From Nitrospirota bacterium (GTDB lineage: Bacteria > Nitrospirota > Nitrospiria > Nitrospirales > Nitrospiraceae): a DNA stretch of 49,376 nt. Both the position numbers and the translations under genes were made by a program. The first letter of the stretch is position 1. Each line of letters starts with the position of its first letter. Below the pieces are notes generated by a model, which saw only the letters and a list, made by a program, of their open reading frames with translations, was not told where the DNA came from and did not search any database. Positions 1 through 9,268 of this stretch are shown in pieces. The stretch covers positions 1-49,376 of the forward strand of contig JACQEY010000099.1 of assembly GCA_016200355.1 (NCBI GenBank). Direction: 5' to 3'.

Positions 1-1
1 C

Positions 2-88
2 GCCGATCTCCTCTTCGATACCATCTGCTTCGGTTGCACCGACATAAACCGGCCTCTCATCGACGACATGGCGGGTAGCGGAGAGTGA
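2..88 (+). CDS. C-terminal fragment of an unidentified protein
   Basis: The second forward frame is open from the left edge and ends in TGA at 86-88, giving about 28 residues with a natural-looking composition (contains DLLFDTICFGCTD). It could be the tail of a gene that begins outside the window. The fragment is too short to name, and it could be a chance open frame. It is followed by a gene-free stretch. Confidence 0.35.
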   Translation, partial: ADLLFDTICFGCTDINRPLIDDMAGSGE

Positions 89-397
89 GGATGTTGAAAA
101 ATGGAGCGGGGAGCGGCCAGGTGCCCTTCTTGCTCGCAGAACGCGCACGATAAGAATGTGCTCGTTCGATGCGCGCAGGAAAGGGCAGCCTTGGCCACTC
201 CTTTTAAAGAGATATAGGGAATTGGAAAGGCCTCGCTCGACGATCCCAGTTGGACCGGCATAGGTGCCTCACGGATGATGGAAAGACCGGTAATTGGTGC
301 CGACTGGCTTGACGTTCCATGACCTACTCGCTATATTCACAATCGAGCTGCTGCCGCAGTCTAGGCTGGTCCTCTCACGTATTTCCTCCCTCTTTCC
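89..397. other. Gene-free stretch holding a family B repeat
   Basis: No convincing gene lies here. It contains the family B intergenic repeat at about 132-196 and a GATGTTGAAAAA word near 98 that resembles the edge of the family A elements. No clear promoter for the downstream Rieske gene was identified. Confidence 0.5.
132..196 (+). repeat. Family B intergenic repeat, copy 1
   Basis: About 63 bp centred on CGCGCACGAT...GCTCGT.CGATG.GCG..GGAAAGGG matches, with scattered substitutions, the reverse complement of 12254-12317. Both copies are intergenic. The core contains an imperfect inverted repeat (CGCGCACGAT against a downstream CGATGCGCG). Nothing coding is apparent in either copy. It is probably a dispersed, structured non-coding repeat. 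Confidence 0.6.
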
Positions 398-1486
398 ATG
401 AATAGCGACCTCATCACCGAGATCAAGCCCTCCAGAAGCGCGCCACTGTTTGGCTTTTGGTATCCTGCTTGTCTGAGCAGTGAACTCGCTCCCGGCAGCC
501 TGAAAGGGACCGTCCTGTTAGGCCTCCCGATCCTCGTCTGCAAAACATCACAGGGTGCGGTCGCAGCCATGCGTGATATTTGTCCCCATCGCGGGATGCC
601 GCTGTCCTTCGGCAAAATGGAAGGCGACTGTGTCGAATGTGCCTACCATGGTTGGCAGTTCGACCAGGGAGGCCGTTGCCGGGGAATCCCTGCTCTGGTC
701 GAAAATTCTTCCATTCAAGTCGACAAAATCGGCATCACCACCTACGCCTGCCGCGAACGGGACGGCTACGTATGGGTGTTCGTTTCTGACCCTCAACAAC
801 CGAATCAGACAATCCCGGACGTGCCGCCGCTGCCGCTCCCCTCGTCTCCCTATCGAATGATTCACATTTCGACGCTGTTGGATTGCACCATCGACGACGG
901 CATCGTCGGTTTGATGGACCCGGCTCACGGCCCCTTTGTGCATCAAAGCTCCTGGTGGCGCACGAAGGCAAGCATCCATGAAAAGGCCAAGACTTTTGAA
1001 CCGATTCCCAACGGCTTCCGCATGGTGCCACACGCCCCCTCAACGAACAGCGGACCGTACAAGCTCCTGAACCTGTTTTATGGCGGGCCGCTGACGACGA
1101 CCATCGACTTTGTGCTGCCCAACCAGCGATTCGAGTTCGTCCAGTGCGGATCGCTTTTCGTGTCTAGCCGCGCCACGGTCACGCCGATCGGCGAACAGCA
1201 ATGCCGCATCGACTTTGCCGCAGCCTGGAACTGTCTCAGCTGGGTTCCATTTTCCAAGACCCTCTTTCGATATTTCGCCAACATTTTTATGACGCAGGAT
1301 CGAGAGGCAATGGAACGCCAGGCGGTAGGCTTACGCTATAAGCCTGCCTTGATGCTCATCGACGACGCCGATACGCCGGCCAAGTGGTACTACAAGTTGA
1401 AAGCTGCGCACCTCGCATCGGCGCAAACCGGACAGCCCCTCGACCATCCGCTCAAAGAACGGGTCACGCTTCACTGGAAGAGTTAA
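398..1486 (+). CDS. Rieske [2Fe-2S] aromatic ring-hydroxylating-type oxygenase
   Basis: A 362-residue Rieske-type oxygenase alpha subunit. The iron-sulfur ligands are visible as CPHRG (Cys62, His64) and CxYHGW (Cys81, His84). The mononuclear iron site is probably Asp174, His177 and His182 in DPAHGPFVH. This layout is that of phenylpropionate dioxygenase-like and Rieske (2Fe-2S) demethylase-like enzymes, which use a separate reductase and O2 to hydroxylate or demethylate a substrate. The substrate cannot be read from the sequence. No reductase or ferredoxin gene is adjacent, so electrons must come from elsewhere. The start at 398 puts the Rieske domain at the usual distance from the N-terminus, but no strong Shine-Dalgarno sequence precedes it. 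The gene converges on the antiporter gene. Confidence 0.88.
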   Translation: MNSDLITEIKPSRSAPLFGFWYPACLSSELAPGSLKGTVLLGLPILVCKTSQGAVAAMRDICPHRGMPLSFGKMEGDCVECAYHGWQFDQGGRCRGIPALVENSSIQVDKIGITTYACRERDGYVWVFVSDPQQPNQTIPDVPPLPLPSSPYRMIHISTLLDCTIDDGIVGLMDPAHGPFVHQSSWWRTKASIHEKAKTFEPIPNGFRMVPHAPSTNSGPYKLLNLFYGGPLTTTIDFVLPNQRFEFVQCGSLFVSSRATVTPIGEQQCRIDFAAAWNCLSWVPFSKTLFRYFANIFMTQDREAMERQAVGLRYKPALMLIDDADTPAKWYYKLKAAHLASAQTGQPLDHPLKERVTLHWKS

Positions 1487-1517
1487 CAGCGAGACGGGCG
1501 GGAAAAGCGCGACTGGT

Positions 1518-1602
1518 GAAGCAGGCTGAAGGCTGAAGTGTTCGGATCTCCGACCTCTGGCCTTCGGCCTTCAGCCTGCATCCCTTCAGCCTTCGAATCA
1601 CG
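1518..1602. repeat. Inverted repeat of the word GGCTGAAGGCTGAAG
   Basis: Between two convergent stop codons, GCAGGCTGAAGGCTGAAG is followed after a short spacer by GCCTTCGGCCTTCAGCCTGC and a second CCTTCAGCCTTCG. This forms an imperfect hairpin made of an iterated short word. There is no T-run of terminator type. It could end transcription from both sides or stabilise 3' ends. It belongs with the word-based inverted repeats described in the findings. Confidence 0.6.
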
Positions 1603-1626
1603 CTTGTCGCGCGCCCCACTCATTTC

Positions 1627-3636
1627 TCACCCATTCTCACCCATCTGCACTAAGAGATCCATCGCCTGCCGAATCTGAACGCGCGTACCGATTAACACCA
1701 CAATATCGCCCGCTATCAACCGAGTCTGCTCCGACGGATTTGCTTGCGTCACCCCATCACGCGTCCAGGCAATCACCGAAGCACCAGTGCGTGGACGGAG
1801 ATCGATCTCGGCCAACGTCTTCCCCTGCGCGGGCGAATCGTCATCAATGCGGCAGGTTTCGACTGCTGCGTCGGCCAAGGTTCCGCCACGAAGATGATGT
1901 GCAAGCTCCGGCAATTCGCTGCGACGAAGCAAGGCGTACCCTTCACCGCGAATCTGTTTGGCCTTTTCTGTCACAAAATGCTGCGGCATTTTATAGGTGT
2001 GAAGCACTAGAGAAAAAATCTCGATCGAGGTTTCAAATTCTTCCGGCACCACATCATCCGCGCCGAGTTGGTGCAGCTCCTCCAATTCGCGCAGATAGCG
2101 AGTCCGCACGACAATATGAAGTTTGGGGTTGAGTCCCTTGGCAACCTGCACTGCTCTCCTGGTGATAAACGGATCAGAAATGGCGACCACCAACACCTTC
2201 GCATCCTCGATCCTCATGTGCCGCAGCACATTCGGATTCGTGCCATCGCCATAATAGACGGGCACCCCGTGTTCCGCCTCGCGGCTGACAGTATCGCCGT
2301 CGAGATCCAACGCGAGATACGGGATCTCCGTCTCGCCGAGGACACGGGCGAGATTCCTTCCGTTCAACCCATACCCCACAATAATGACGTGATCCTTCAC
2401 CCGAATCTGCTTTCCTTCGGTCTGCAGGACATGCGCGGTGGTGCGACTAGGCAGCCAATGACGCAGCCGCTGCCACGCTTCCACGCGGCGGGCCAGATGC
2501 GGCGACCACTGCATGAGAAAGGGCGTCACGATCATGGAGAGTACCGAGACTGCGAGAAAGACCTGATACGGATCGCCCCGTAAGAAGCCGCCCTCCTGCC
2601 CTTGCTGAGCCAACAAGAAACTGAACTCTCCGACCTGGGCTAGGGCGATGCCCACCATAATCGCCGAACGGAGAGGGATCTCCGCCAACAAGACCGCGCC
2701 GGCCCCGGCGACAAACTTCACCAACAGAACCGCCACGAGAAGTCCGGCCACCGGCAACGGATGCGTGAATAACACTCGCCAGTCCATGAGGACGCCGATC
2801 GACACGAAGAAGAGACTGTTGAAACTGTCGCGAAACGGCAGCACTTCGGCCATGGCTTGATGGCTGTACTCCGATTCAGAAATGACCAGCCCGGCGATGA
2901 ACGCGCCCAACGCTAACGAGAGTCCGCCGAGTGAGCTGAGCCACGCGATGCCGAGACAGGACACGATGATCGTCAGCAAGAACAGTTCGCGGCTGCGGCT
3001 GCGAACGATATGTCCCAATATCTTGGGGACCAGATACCAGGCGCCTGCAATGACGAGCGCGACGACAAGGATCGACTCCCCCAAGGTGAGCAGGATCGCC
3101 AGCCCGCTTCCATCCGATTGGCCGCCAAGAATCGGCGTCAACAGCATCATGGGTACGACGGCCAAATCCTGAAAGACGAGAATGCCGATCGTGGCCCGGC
3201 CATGGATCGAGTCGCTGTCCCCCCGTTCGGCCAAGGTCTTCAGCACGATCGCCGTGCTGCTCAGGGAGAAGAGAAATCCCCAAAACACCCCTTGCTGCCA
3301 AGACAGTCCGACGAGCATCGCCCCGAGCCACGCGATCAACAGCACGCCGCCGACCTGGATCGGCGCGGCCAAAAACAGGAGGCGGCGCATGGAGACTAAA
3401 TGCACTAACGAGAATTCGATGCCGATGGTGAAAAGAAGCAGCACGATCCCGATCTCCGCCAACGCTTGGACCGTGCCGATGTCCGAGATGAGATTCAGCC
3501 CATAGGGTCCGATGAGCGCGCCGGCAACCAAGAATCCTGCGATCGAGGGAAGCCGGAACTGGTGGAATACGAAGACGACGGCGATCGACGCCGTAAAGAT
3601 CACAAGCAGATTTGCAAGCACGCCGTAGTCAGTCAT
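1627..3636 (-). CDS. CPA2-family monovalent cation/H+ antiporter with RCK domains (KefB/YbaL type)
   Basis: A 669-residue inner-membrane antiporter. Residues about 1-390 are a run of 12-13 hydrophobic helices of the Na+/H+ exchanger fold, including the acidic helix FIAGLVISESEYS. A TrkA-N (RCK-N) Rossmann domain starts near residue 415 (HVIIVGYGLNGRNLARVLG), and a TrkA-C domain occupies about 580-665 with the typical ending of such proteins. The family exchanges K+ or Na+ for H+ and is gated by nucleotides or thiols bound at RCK-N. It stands alone and points away from the secreted protein gene at 4025. It lacks a recognisable KefF/KefG partner, so glutathione-gated K+ efflux is not implied. 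Confidence 0.92.
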   Translation of the reverse strand: MTDYGVLANLLVIFTASIAVVFVFHQFRLPSIAGFLVAGALIGPYGLNLISDIGTVQALAEIGIVLLLFTIGIEFSLVHLVSMRRLLFLAAPIQVGGVLLIAWLGAMLVGLSWQQGVFWGFLFSLSSTAIVLKTLAERGDSDSIHGRATIGILVFQDLAVVPMMLLTPILGGQSDGSGLAILLTLGESILVVALVIAGAWYLVPKILGHIVRSRSRELFLLTIIVSCLGIAWLSSLGGLSLALGAFIAGLVISESEYSHQAMAEVLPFRDSFNSLFFVSIGVLMDWRVLFTHPLPVAGLLVAVLLVKFVAGAGAVLLAEIPLRSAIMVGIALAQVGEFSFLLAQQGQEGGFLRGDPYQVFLAVSVLSMIVTPFLMQWSPHLARRVEAWQRLRHWLPSRTTAHVLQTEGKQIRVKDHVIIVGYGLNGRNLARVLGETEIPYLALDLDGDTVSREAEHGVPVYYGDGTNPNVLRHMRIEDAKVLVVAISDPFITRRAVQVAKGLNPKLHIVVRTRYLRELEELHQLGADDVVPEEFETSIEIFSLVLHTYKMPQHFVTEKAKQIRGEGYALLRRSELPELAHHLRGGTLADAAVETCRIDDDSPAQGKTLAEIDLRPRTGASVIAWTRDGVTQANPSEQTRLIAGDIVVLIGTRVQIRQAMDLLVQMGENG

Positions 3637-4024
3637 GACGGAAATTAGTCAGACATGAGGAATGAGAGGCCACGCGAGGATGATCCCTCGAACGGTTCAC
3701 TCCTCACATGTCACGGGTTCAAGGCGGAGAATACCCCAGCAACGAGGAGGGAACAAGGCAAAGCTGCTTGTTCAATGGAACCCAATCTCGTCTTGCCGAA
3801 TTTAGAAGGCGAACATCCTGAATCGACCGAGCCATTGATCTCGGATAATCAGCCAGCTGAGCCACCTGGCCAGCCCCCCGTCGGTAGCAAGTCCCCCCTC
3901 GAAAGATGAATAGACAGCCTTGGCTCTGGCAGAATAGCTTGTGAGCACCATCGGTGAGTATACTGAAGAAAGGCGAACGACGATGCAAACCCGGTCTGTT
4001 CCACCGTCTCAAGGGAGGTGCTCT
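3637..4024. other. Divergent intergenic region
   Basis: This 388-bp gap separates the divergent antiporter and small secreted protein genes and must contain promoters for both. No convincing -35/-10 pair, repeat or small gene was found. The open frames crossing it show no family resemblance. Confidence 0.4.
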
Positions 4025-4597
4025 ATGCAACCCGCCCATGTGCTTGTGATTGCCGCAACATTTCTCACCCTGTCCTCAACGTCGGCATTTGCCGGTACGA
4101 CGATTGCCTCCGATCCGTTCCTGATGCGGGAATGCCCCCAAGCCGATGGGAGCGCCCTCTACACCAACAAGGATGTGCCGGGCTGCAAGCTGATGACGCT
4201 GAAAGAACTGTCGGTCGTGCCCTCGCTGGACAACATGCCAACCTATCGCCCCACCGTGGCTGCGGCTCCTCACTATGATATTCCACCGTACGTCGACCGC
4301 CGTCAGACCGGTATGACCGGCGGGGGACAAACCGCTCCAGATTGGGCCAAAGATTGGCATGCCAGCATCACTTCGTCTGGGTCCGTTCAAGCTGAAATCT
4401 TTTCAAAATATGGAGAATGGCTGAATCTCAACGAGAAAACTCGAGGCGGGTTCTTCTACGGGACAGACCCTTCATATGGAGGAGATCTTTCTGGAAGAAA
4501 TCAGCGGGGTGCAAGCTATTCGTTCTACGACAATGCGCGTTTCATGACTCTATCGAGAATCTTTGGACGTGGATTTGTGCCGATCGGTTGTCCGTAG
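4025..4597 (+). CDS. Small secreted protein of unknown function
   Basis: A 190-residue protein whose ATG at 4025 follows a strong AAGGGAGGTG ribosome binding site at 4010-4019. This choice yields a clean signal peptide (MQPAHVLVIAATFLTLSSTS...AFA). A longer in-frame start at 3941 would lack both signals. The mature protein has Cys-containing segments (MRECPQADGS, DVPGCKLMTL), a Pro/Thr-rich middle and a Gly/Tyr-rich tail ending IGCP. I recognise no domain. A short N-terminal DUF4124-like segment is conceivable but unsupported. It is followed by a strong terminator and appears monocistronic. Confidence 0.75.
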   Translation: MQPAHVLVIAATFLTLSSTSAFAGTTIASDPFLMRECPQADGSALYTNKDVPGCKLMTLKELSVVPSLDNMPTYRPTVAAAPHYDIPPYVDRRQTGMTGGGQTAPDWAKDWHASITSSGSVQAEIFSKYGEWLNLNEKTRGGFFYGTDPSYGGDLSGRNQRGASYSFYDNARFMTLSRIFGRGFVPIGCP

Positions 4598-4623
4598 CAA
4601 ATTAGATCGGTGCAAGAGACTAA

Positions 4624-4666
4624 AGGGCGCCAGGCTATTTGAAGGGCCTGGCGCCCTTCATTTTTT
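4624..4666 (+). terminator. Rho-independent terminator
   Basis: A perfect 12-bp stem (AGGGCGCCAGGC with GCCTGGCGCCCT) and a 10-base loop are followed by CA and a run of six T at 4661-4666. It ends the transcript of the secreted protein gene. The T-run overlaps the stop codon of the convergent epimerase gene (4658-4660). Confidence 0.9.
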
Positions 4667-5689
4667 GTAGAACTCCCGATACCATTGCACGAAATGCGGG
4701 ATTCCTTCCTCAATCGGCGTGGCGGGTTTGAAGCCAACGTCCCGCGTCAAATCCTCGACATCCGCATAGGTTGCCGGCACGTCGCCTGGCTGAATCGGCA
4801 ACAGATTCTTCACCGCTTTCTTTCCTAGCGTCTGCTCCAATACTTCGATAAAGCGCAGCAGTTCGACTGGCTGATGATTACCGATATTGTAGATCCGGGC
4901 CGGCGCTGAACTGGTTCCAGGATCCGGTCTGTCACCGGACCAGCCTTGGTTCGGCATGGCCGGGCGATCGAGGGTTCGGATTACTCCTTCGACGATGTCA
5001 TCGACATAGGTAAAGTCCCGGCGCATCTTTCCGTGATTGTAGACCTCGATCGGTTTCCCCTCCAGAATCGCCTTGGTAAAAATGAACAGCGCCATGTCAG
5101 GCCTTCCCCAAGGCCCATAGACCGTAAAAAACCGCAACCCCGTGCAGGGAATCCGATAAAGATGCGCATAACAATGGGCCATGAGTTCATTGGCCTTCTT
5201 ACTGGCCGCATAGAGAGAGACCGGATGATCGACATTGTCATGAATCGAAAACGGCATCTGGGTATTGCCGCCGTAGACAGAACTCGAAGAGGCATAGACG
5301 AGGTGCTCGACCTTCGCCTTCCGGCAGCCTTCCAATATGTTCAGAAACCCTTCGATGTTGCTGTCCGTATAGGCATGCGGGTTCACCAGCGAATAGCGCA
5401 CACCAGCTTGGGCTGCCAGATGCACTACGCGCCGGATCGGTTGCTTCGCGAACAGCTTCTTCATCCCGGCCCGATTGGCCAGATCGAGCTTCGTGAATGA
5501 AAACGACTTGAACGGCTTGAGCTTCGCCAACCTCGCCTTCTTCAGTCGCACGTCGTAGTAGTCGTTGACGTTGTCGAGTCCGATCACCCGCTCGCCCCGC
5601 TCCAGCAACCTGGTTGCGGTATGAAAGCCGATGAATCCGGCGACACCGGTGACGAGAATCGGATCTTGCCGCGTTTTACGTGCCGTCAT
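4658..5689 (-). CDS. NAD-dependent sugar-nucleotide epimerase, probably UDP-glucuronate 4-epimerase
   Basis: A 343-residue extended short-chain dehydrogenase. The NAD-binding glycine motif is GVAGFIG near residue 15. The catalytic triad region shows SSSSVYGG followed by YAASKK, and the segment [18 protein letters not shown] is characteristic of UDP-glucuronate 4-epimerases (CapI/Gla group). The family interconverts UDP-glucuronate and UDP-galacturonate for cell-surface polysaccharides. No other polysaccharide gene is adjacent. Related UDP-glucose 4-epimerase or dTDP-glucose dehydratase activity is less likely given the RPDMAL motif. The stop codon lies in the T-tract of the facing terminator. 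Confidence 0.88.
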   Translation of the reverse strand: MTARKTRQDPILVTGVAGFIGFHTATRLLERGERVIGLDNVNDYYDVRLKKARLAKLKPFKSFSFTKLDLANRAGMKKLFAKQPIRRVVHLAAQAGVRYSLVNPHAYTDSNIEGFLNILEGCRKAKVEHLVYASSSSVYGGNTQMPFSIHDNVDHPVSLYAASKKANELMAHCYAHLYRIPCTGLRFFTVYGPWGRPDMALFIFTKAILEGKPIEVYNHGKMRRDFTYVDDIVEGVIRTLDRPAMPNQGWSGDRPDPGTSSAPARIYNIGNHQPVELLRFIEVLEQTLGKKAVKNLLPIQPGDVPATYADVEDLTRDVGFKPATPIEEGIPHFVQWYREFYKK

Positions 5690-5705
5690 AGTGGTCCTTG
5701 TCGAT

Positions 5706-7349
5706 TCAGCGAAATGGTGTGGTGCGGCGGCTATCGGCTTTCATAAATGGAGGATCACCGTGGTCAAGCCGGTAGAGCGACAGAGGCATTAGGGCTTCTC
5801 CCGTCTTCATCGATTCCATCACCCCGTCGGTCGTGCGACGAAACAGATCCAACGCATGCCCGTAATGATACCCGCATCCGTTCTTGGCGAGAAGATCTTT
5901 GAGAGTTTCAGGCGGTTCCCAGTGGGCCGTCAGCAGCGCTGTGCGCGCGGGATTCCGTCGGCTGAACATGAAGGAAAGATGGTCCGGATACCAATCTGCG
6001 CCGCCGGTGGCATAGGACACAAACAGCTTGGCCTGTGCCGCCGCACAGACATCGGCAAGATACGCATTCGTGAGATAGCCGTTTTCTCCCACATCGAGCC
6101 ATTTCCCAGGATGAGACAGGGGCGCGTAGGCCGCATGGCCACGGACTTCGAGCAGTTGTTGTTGCGAGGCGAACACCAGCGGGATCGGCCCATGCTGCTG
6201 CACGAGTGACTGGATCACTCCGTCCTTGAGCGCGGACCTTCCGCTATTCGTCGGCCCGCTGTCCGCATGCACAAGCACATTGTAGCCGCGATCGGCAATG
6301 AGATAGCAGTTGCGCGGCATCTCCAGATCGCAGGGATCTTCGCCGTAGAACGGCACGGAATACACGGCCCCTCCTTCGAAGGCCCAGCTTTCTCCATGCG
6401 CCAATTCAATCACGCAGCCGAATCCCAGTTCTCGCAAGAGCGACAGATAGTCGTAAGAGAGCGTGCGCCGATTCCTTCGGCTCGGCACGATGATCGGCGT
6501 ATCCTTGGGCAGGTGCAAGAGCGTGCGCGGATCCACATGATCGTCGTGATCATGGGTCAAGAAGACGGCAGCCGGTTTGGGCAACAGCGATCCCCAGAGC
6601 GACGGGATGGAGGATTCCGCAAACCAGGGGAGCAGCCAGGGATCGAACCACAGCGCTTGGTCACGCTGCCGATAGAGCAACGCAGCATGACCAAGATGGA
6701 CCGTGTCTTGATCTTGCAGGGTCTCGAACCAGCGGGACCTGACGGAGGAGGTGCTCGAGCTGACCAAGCACTCATGCTGGTACAGGGACTCGATCAATCG
6801 CGTGAGCACGCGCGTTTCATCTCGCCCCGAAGCCGCCACCACCGTGTTGATTTCGTCGGCCTGATGCGTCCCGTCCAAAAACCCCAGTAACTTTCCCACC
6901 AGCGGTCCCATCTGTCGCTGATCGAACCCGGTCGGAATCGCCTGCCGTTTCACGGAATGAAAGATCCGGAGCCCGCCGTTGATGACCGTGGCGGATTTGG
7001 TGGAATCGGTCGGAAATTCCCATTGAAACGTACCGTCCGGCCTCCGCCCACAACGAATGTGCTGCTGCAGATAGGGGCGGGCGCTGATCACCTCCGCATA
7101 GGCATCTTCCAATCGCCGTTGACGATCGGGGTCGTCGAGCGGGGCTCGCTTGGAAAAGACATCGCTGATGGCAGTATCGATTGCGCTGGAGAGGAGGCCG
7201 TGAGCTTCATGGAGACTTGCGACGACTTCAGGCGCCACCCCTGCAACAAAGGGAAAAGGCCCGGGAGGGTTCGCACTCTCCAATTGAACCCAGGCCCAGG
7301 GTGCTAGGCTGAGATACTGTTTTTTCGGCAGACTGTCCCAGATATTCAT
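5706..7349 (-). CDS. MBL-fold metallo-hydrolase with long N-terminal extension
   Basis: A protein of about 547 residues. The metallo-beta-lactamase signature THDHDDHVD lies near residue 265, followed by further metal-binding and core motifs (VLVHADSG). The first 200 or so residues are not typical of MBL enzymes and include a possible winged-helix-like or PqqD-like stretch ([18 protein letters not shown]). The ATG at 7349 is preferred over an upstream TTG at 7355. Neither has a Shine-Dalgarno sequence, and the upstream bases belong to an inverted repeat. The gene follows the VOC gene in the same direction and may be co-transcribed. The substrate is unknown; UlaG-like or TqaA-like hydrolysis is possible. 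Confidence 0.8.
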   Translation of the reverse strand: MNIWDSLPKKQYLSLAPWAWVQLESANPPGPFPFVAGVAPEVVASLHEAHGLLSSAIDTAISDVFSKRAPLDDPDRQRRLEDAYAEVISARPYLQQHIRCGRRPDGTFQWEFPTDSTKSATVINGGLRIFHSVKRQAIPTGFDQRQMGPLVGKLLGFLDGTHQADEINTVVAASGRDETRVLTRLIESLYQHECLVSSSTSSVRSRWFETLQDQDTVHLGHAALLYRQRDQALWFDPWLLPWFAESSIPSLWGSLLPKPAAVFLTHDHDDHVDPRTLLHLPKDTPIIVPSRRNRRTLSYDYLSLLRELGFGCVIELAHGESWAFEGGAVYSVPFYGEDPCDLEMPRNCYLIADRGYNVLVHADSGPTNSGRSALKDGVIQSLVQQHGPIPLVFASQQQLLEVRGHAAYAPLSHPGKWLDVGENGYLTNAYLADVCAAAQAKLFVSYATGGADWYPDHLSFMFSRRNPARTALLTAHWEPPETLKDLLAKNGCGYHYGHALDLFRRTTDGVMESMKTGEALMPLSLYRLDHGDPPFMKADSRRTTPFR

Positions 7350-7355
7350 AACCAA

Positions 7356-7456
7356 TGAGGGGTGAGGGGTAAGGGGTAAGGGGATGTCAGCATCAGACTT
7401 GTGACGGTTTTTCCCTGCATTTCACACCTTACCCCTTACTCCTTACCCTTCACCCA
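7356..7456. repeat. Inverted repeat of the word GGGGTAAGG
   Basis: GAGGGGTGAGGGGTAAGGGGTAAGGGG at about 7356-7382 pairs with CCTTACCCCTTACTCCTTACCCTTCACCC at about 7427-7455. One arm touches the start codon of the MBL gene. The other contains the stop codon and the last codons of the VOC gene (VKGKE). Both genes read leftward, so the element forms their intercistronic junction. Confidence 0.65.
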
Positions 7457-7882
7457 TTGAAGTCGGCTGATCGAAGGTTCGAAAAGGGCTTGAATGACAT
7501 TCCCGTCGGGATCGGAAAAGTAAAAGGAATAACTGCCGTCGCGATGCTGCTTCGGTAGTTTCACGACCTGTCCCCCCAATTCAAGCAGACGCGGTTCAAC
7601 TTCCCGATACATCCGGTCGACTGCCTCAGGGCTTTCAAGGATCACACCGATGTGATCCAATAATTGCCCCGTCAAGGGCTTATACGAGGCGAGCTCGGAC
7701 GCCGGAATCTGGTGTAAGGCGAAATTATCCGATCCGGAGCTGAAATATACATTGTCGAGGTCGGGCTCCCACACCACCTTCATCCCCAGCAACTGTTCAT
7801 AGAACGAGCGAGAACGGGCAAGGTTCGTGGCGCGTAGCGCCACATGGCGTAATCCTCGATGGAGCGAAGCACTCATAGTCAT
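7436..7882 (-). CDS. VOC superfamily (glyoxalase/bleomycin-resistance-like) protein
   Basis: About 148 residues. The two beta-alpha-beta-beta-beta modules of the vicinal oxygen chelate fold are recognisable: HRGLRHVALRATNLARSRSF at the start, then DHIGVILES in the middle and YSFYFSDPDGNVIQALF near the end. Candidate metal ligands are His in LRHVA, Gln/His in LHQIP and Asp/Glu in the second module. The ATG at 7882 (or 7876, which is better spaced from GGGG) is chosen over an upstream non-ATG start because the fold begins immediately after it. The exact reaction cannot be told. It is adjacent to and co-directional with the MBL hydrolase, an arrangement reminiscent of glyoxalase I/II partners, though this is only suggestive. 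Confidence 0.82.
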   Translation of the reverse strand: MTMSASLHRGLRHVALRATNLARSRSFYEQLLGMKVVWEPDLDNVYFSSGSDNFALHQIPASELASYKPLTGQLLDHIGVILESPEAVDRMYREVEPRLLELGGQVVKLPKQHRDGSYSFYFSDPDGNVIQALFEPSISRLQWVKGKE

Positions 7883-7938
7883 CCCCAATTGAATTCGTAT
7901 AGTAGGGAGAGAGCCCAGTTCCGTCAATTAAAAACCCT

Positions 7939-8064
7939 AGCAGGATGCTGAAAAAGGCCGCCAGCATCGTTCTCGCATCGTTCAGACCCTCAACGTACCC
8001 AGAGGGTACGCCTCGGCCCTTCACTCGCTGCGGCCTTGCTGGACGGCCATTTTGAGCACCCTGC
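7939..8064. repeat. Family A palindromic element, copy A1
   Basis: The element has terminal inverted repeats (GCAGGATGCTGAAAAAGGCC at one end, TTTTGAGCACCCTGC at the other) and a central small palindrome (CGTACCC..AGGGTACG). It lies in the 402-bp gap between the VOC and hemD genes. The same architecture recurs at 10335, 17037, 36198 and 42348. Open frames crossing it are repeat-derived and not genes. The remainder of this gap holds nothing else I can identify. Confidence 0.85.
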
Positions 8065-8284
8065 GGGAGACTTTTACTGTTTGCGCCACATTTGCGAACC
8101 ATTGAAGCTCTCGCGTGCCCACAGAGTTTTCACGCTGGTTGCCAGGATATAGAGTCAAGCCGGACTCGCTTCAATCATGCCGACAACTGCGCTTCCTCTC
8201 TGGCTAATTATGGTACGATACCCACGCCCACGATCTTGAAGAAACAGTCCACTTTGGCGTTTTACTTTTTCCTTCGAAGACCTC

Positions 8285-9121
8285 ATGGCTACCGTCGGGT
8301 TCAATGGCCTCACCGTCGCCTCGTTTGAGTCTCGCATGGCGGTGGAGATCGCTCGACTCATCGAGCGCCATGGGGGAAAGCCTCTTGTCACTCCTGCCCT
8401 CCGCGAGATTCCGCTCGATGACAATTCCGCGGCACTGAAGTTTGGGGTTAGGCTCATGACCGAACGGATCGATCTTCTCGTTCTTCTGACCGGCGTCGGC
8501 ACAACCGCGCTGTTCGATCTCCTCAAAACGCGCTACTCCTGGCCGTCGATTGTGGAAGCCCTCAAACAGACGGCCATCGTTGCTCGAGGGCCCAAGCCGG
8601 TCGCAGCCCTCAAGGCCTTCAACCTCCAACCGACGCTGATAGTGCCTGAACCGAACACCTGGGTAGAGGTCGTATCCACGCTCGACGAGTACCGTCCCGT
8701 CAAGGGGCTCCGGGTCGCCGTGCAAGAATATGGTATGTCCAATCCGGATCTCTTGGAAGCCCTCAGACAACGTGGCGCAGAGGTCTTTCCCGTGCCCATT
8801 TACCGTTGGGCGCTCCCGGAAGACACAGGCCCGTTGAAGAAAGTACTCGGCGAGATCAACGCGGGAAACATTGCGGTGATGCTGATCACCAATGCCGCGC
8901 AGATCGATCATGTCATGCAGTTACTCGAACAGGAAGGTACCGCCGCGCAGTTCAAAGAGGCTTGCAGAAAGATGGTCGTCGCATCCATCGGCCCCACCGC
9001 CAGCGAACGCCTGCGCCACTACGATCTCCCCATCGACTTCGAACCCTCCCACCCGAAGATGGGCGTCTTGGTCAAAGAAACCAGCGAGCAGACTCACGCG
9101 CTGCTGCGCGCCAAACGCTGA
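8285..9121 (+). CDS. hemD: Uroporphyrinogen-III synthase
   Basis: A 278-residue protein of the HemD fold, with two similar alpha/beta domains linked by a hinge. Recognisable elements are GLTVASFESRMAVEIARLIERHGG at the N-terminus, the threonine-rich LTGVGTTALFDLL near residue 60, and ITNAAQIDHVMQL plus VASIGPTASERL in the second half. The enzyme closes and isomerises hydroxymethylbilane to uroporphyrinogen III for heme, siroheme and other tetrapyrroles. The gene is not next to hemC or other heme genes here. The ATG at 8285 begins the first domain directly. Upstream is the family A1 repeat. Confidence 0.9.
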   Translation: MATVGFNGLTVASFESRMAVEIARLIERHGGKPLVTPALREIPLDDNSAALKFGVRLMTERIDLLVLLTGVGTTALFDLLKTRYSWPSIVEALKQTAIVARGPKPVAALKAFNLQPTLIVPEPNTWVEVVSTLDEYRPVKGLRVAVQEYGMSNPDLLEALRQRGAEVFPVPIYRWALPEDTGPLKKVLGEINAGNIAVMLITNAAQIDHVMQLLEQEGTAAQFKEACRKMVVASIGPTASERLRHYDLPIDFEPSHPKMGVLVKETSEQTHALLRAKR

Positions 9122-9221
9122 GTGCTGAACGGAAACTCCGCTGCATTCCCTTCTCCGATTCCTTGAAATTCATGTCCGGCGCAGTCTCATACACACCGAG
9201 AACGAAGCGGGTTGGCCCCGG

Positions 9222-9237
9222 GGCGGAAAATTCCGCC
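9222..9237. other. Short palindrome between convergent genes
   Basis: GGCGGAAAATTCCGCC is a perfect 16-bp palindrome in the 147-bp gap between the convergent hemD and alcohol dehydrogenase genes. It has no T-run. It could act in 3'-end formation, or it may be incidental. Confidence 0.35.
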
Positions 9238-9268
9238 TTAGATCTCTGTTCACTTTTCTCTGGAATAG

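Noticed and set aside
548-1033. 161-codon open frame opposite the Rieske gene
   Set aside because: It lies entirely within a convincing Rieske gene, has no family resemblance and no ribosome binding site. Long antisense frames are common in GC-rich DNA.
3655-3909. 84-codon open frame in the antiporter-secreted protein gap
   Set aside because: Low-complexity, Pro/Glu-rich translation with no signal, motif or ribosome binding site.
7797-8102. Open frame across the A1 element that might encode a small protein
   Set aside because: The peptide (containing GYVEGLNDARTMLAAFFSILLG) recurs in translated form at A2 and other A copies, so it reflects the repeat DNA, not a gene.
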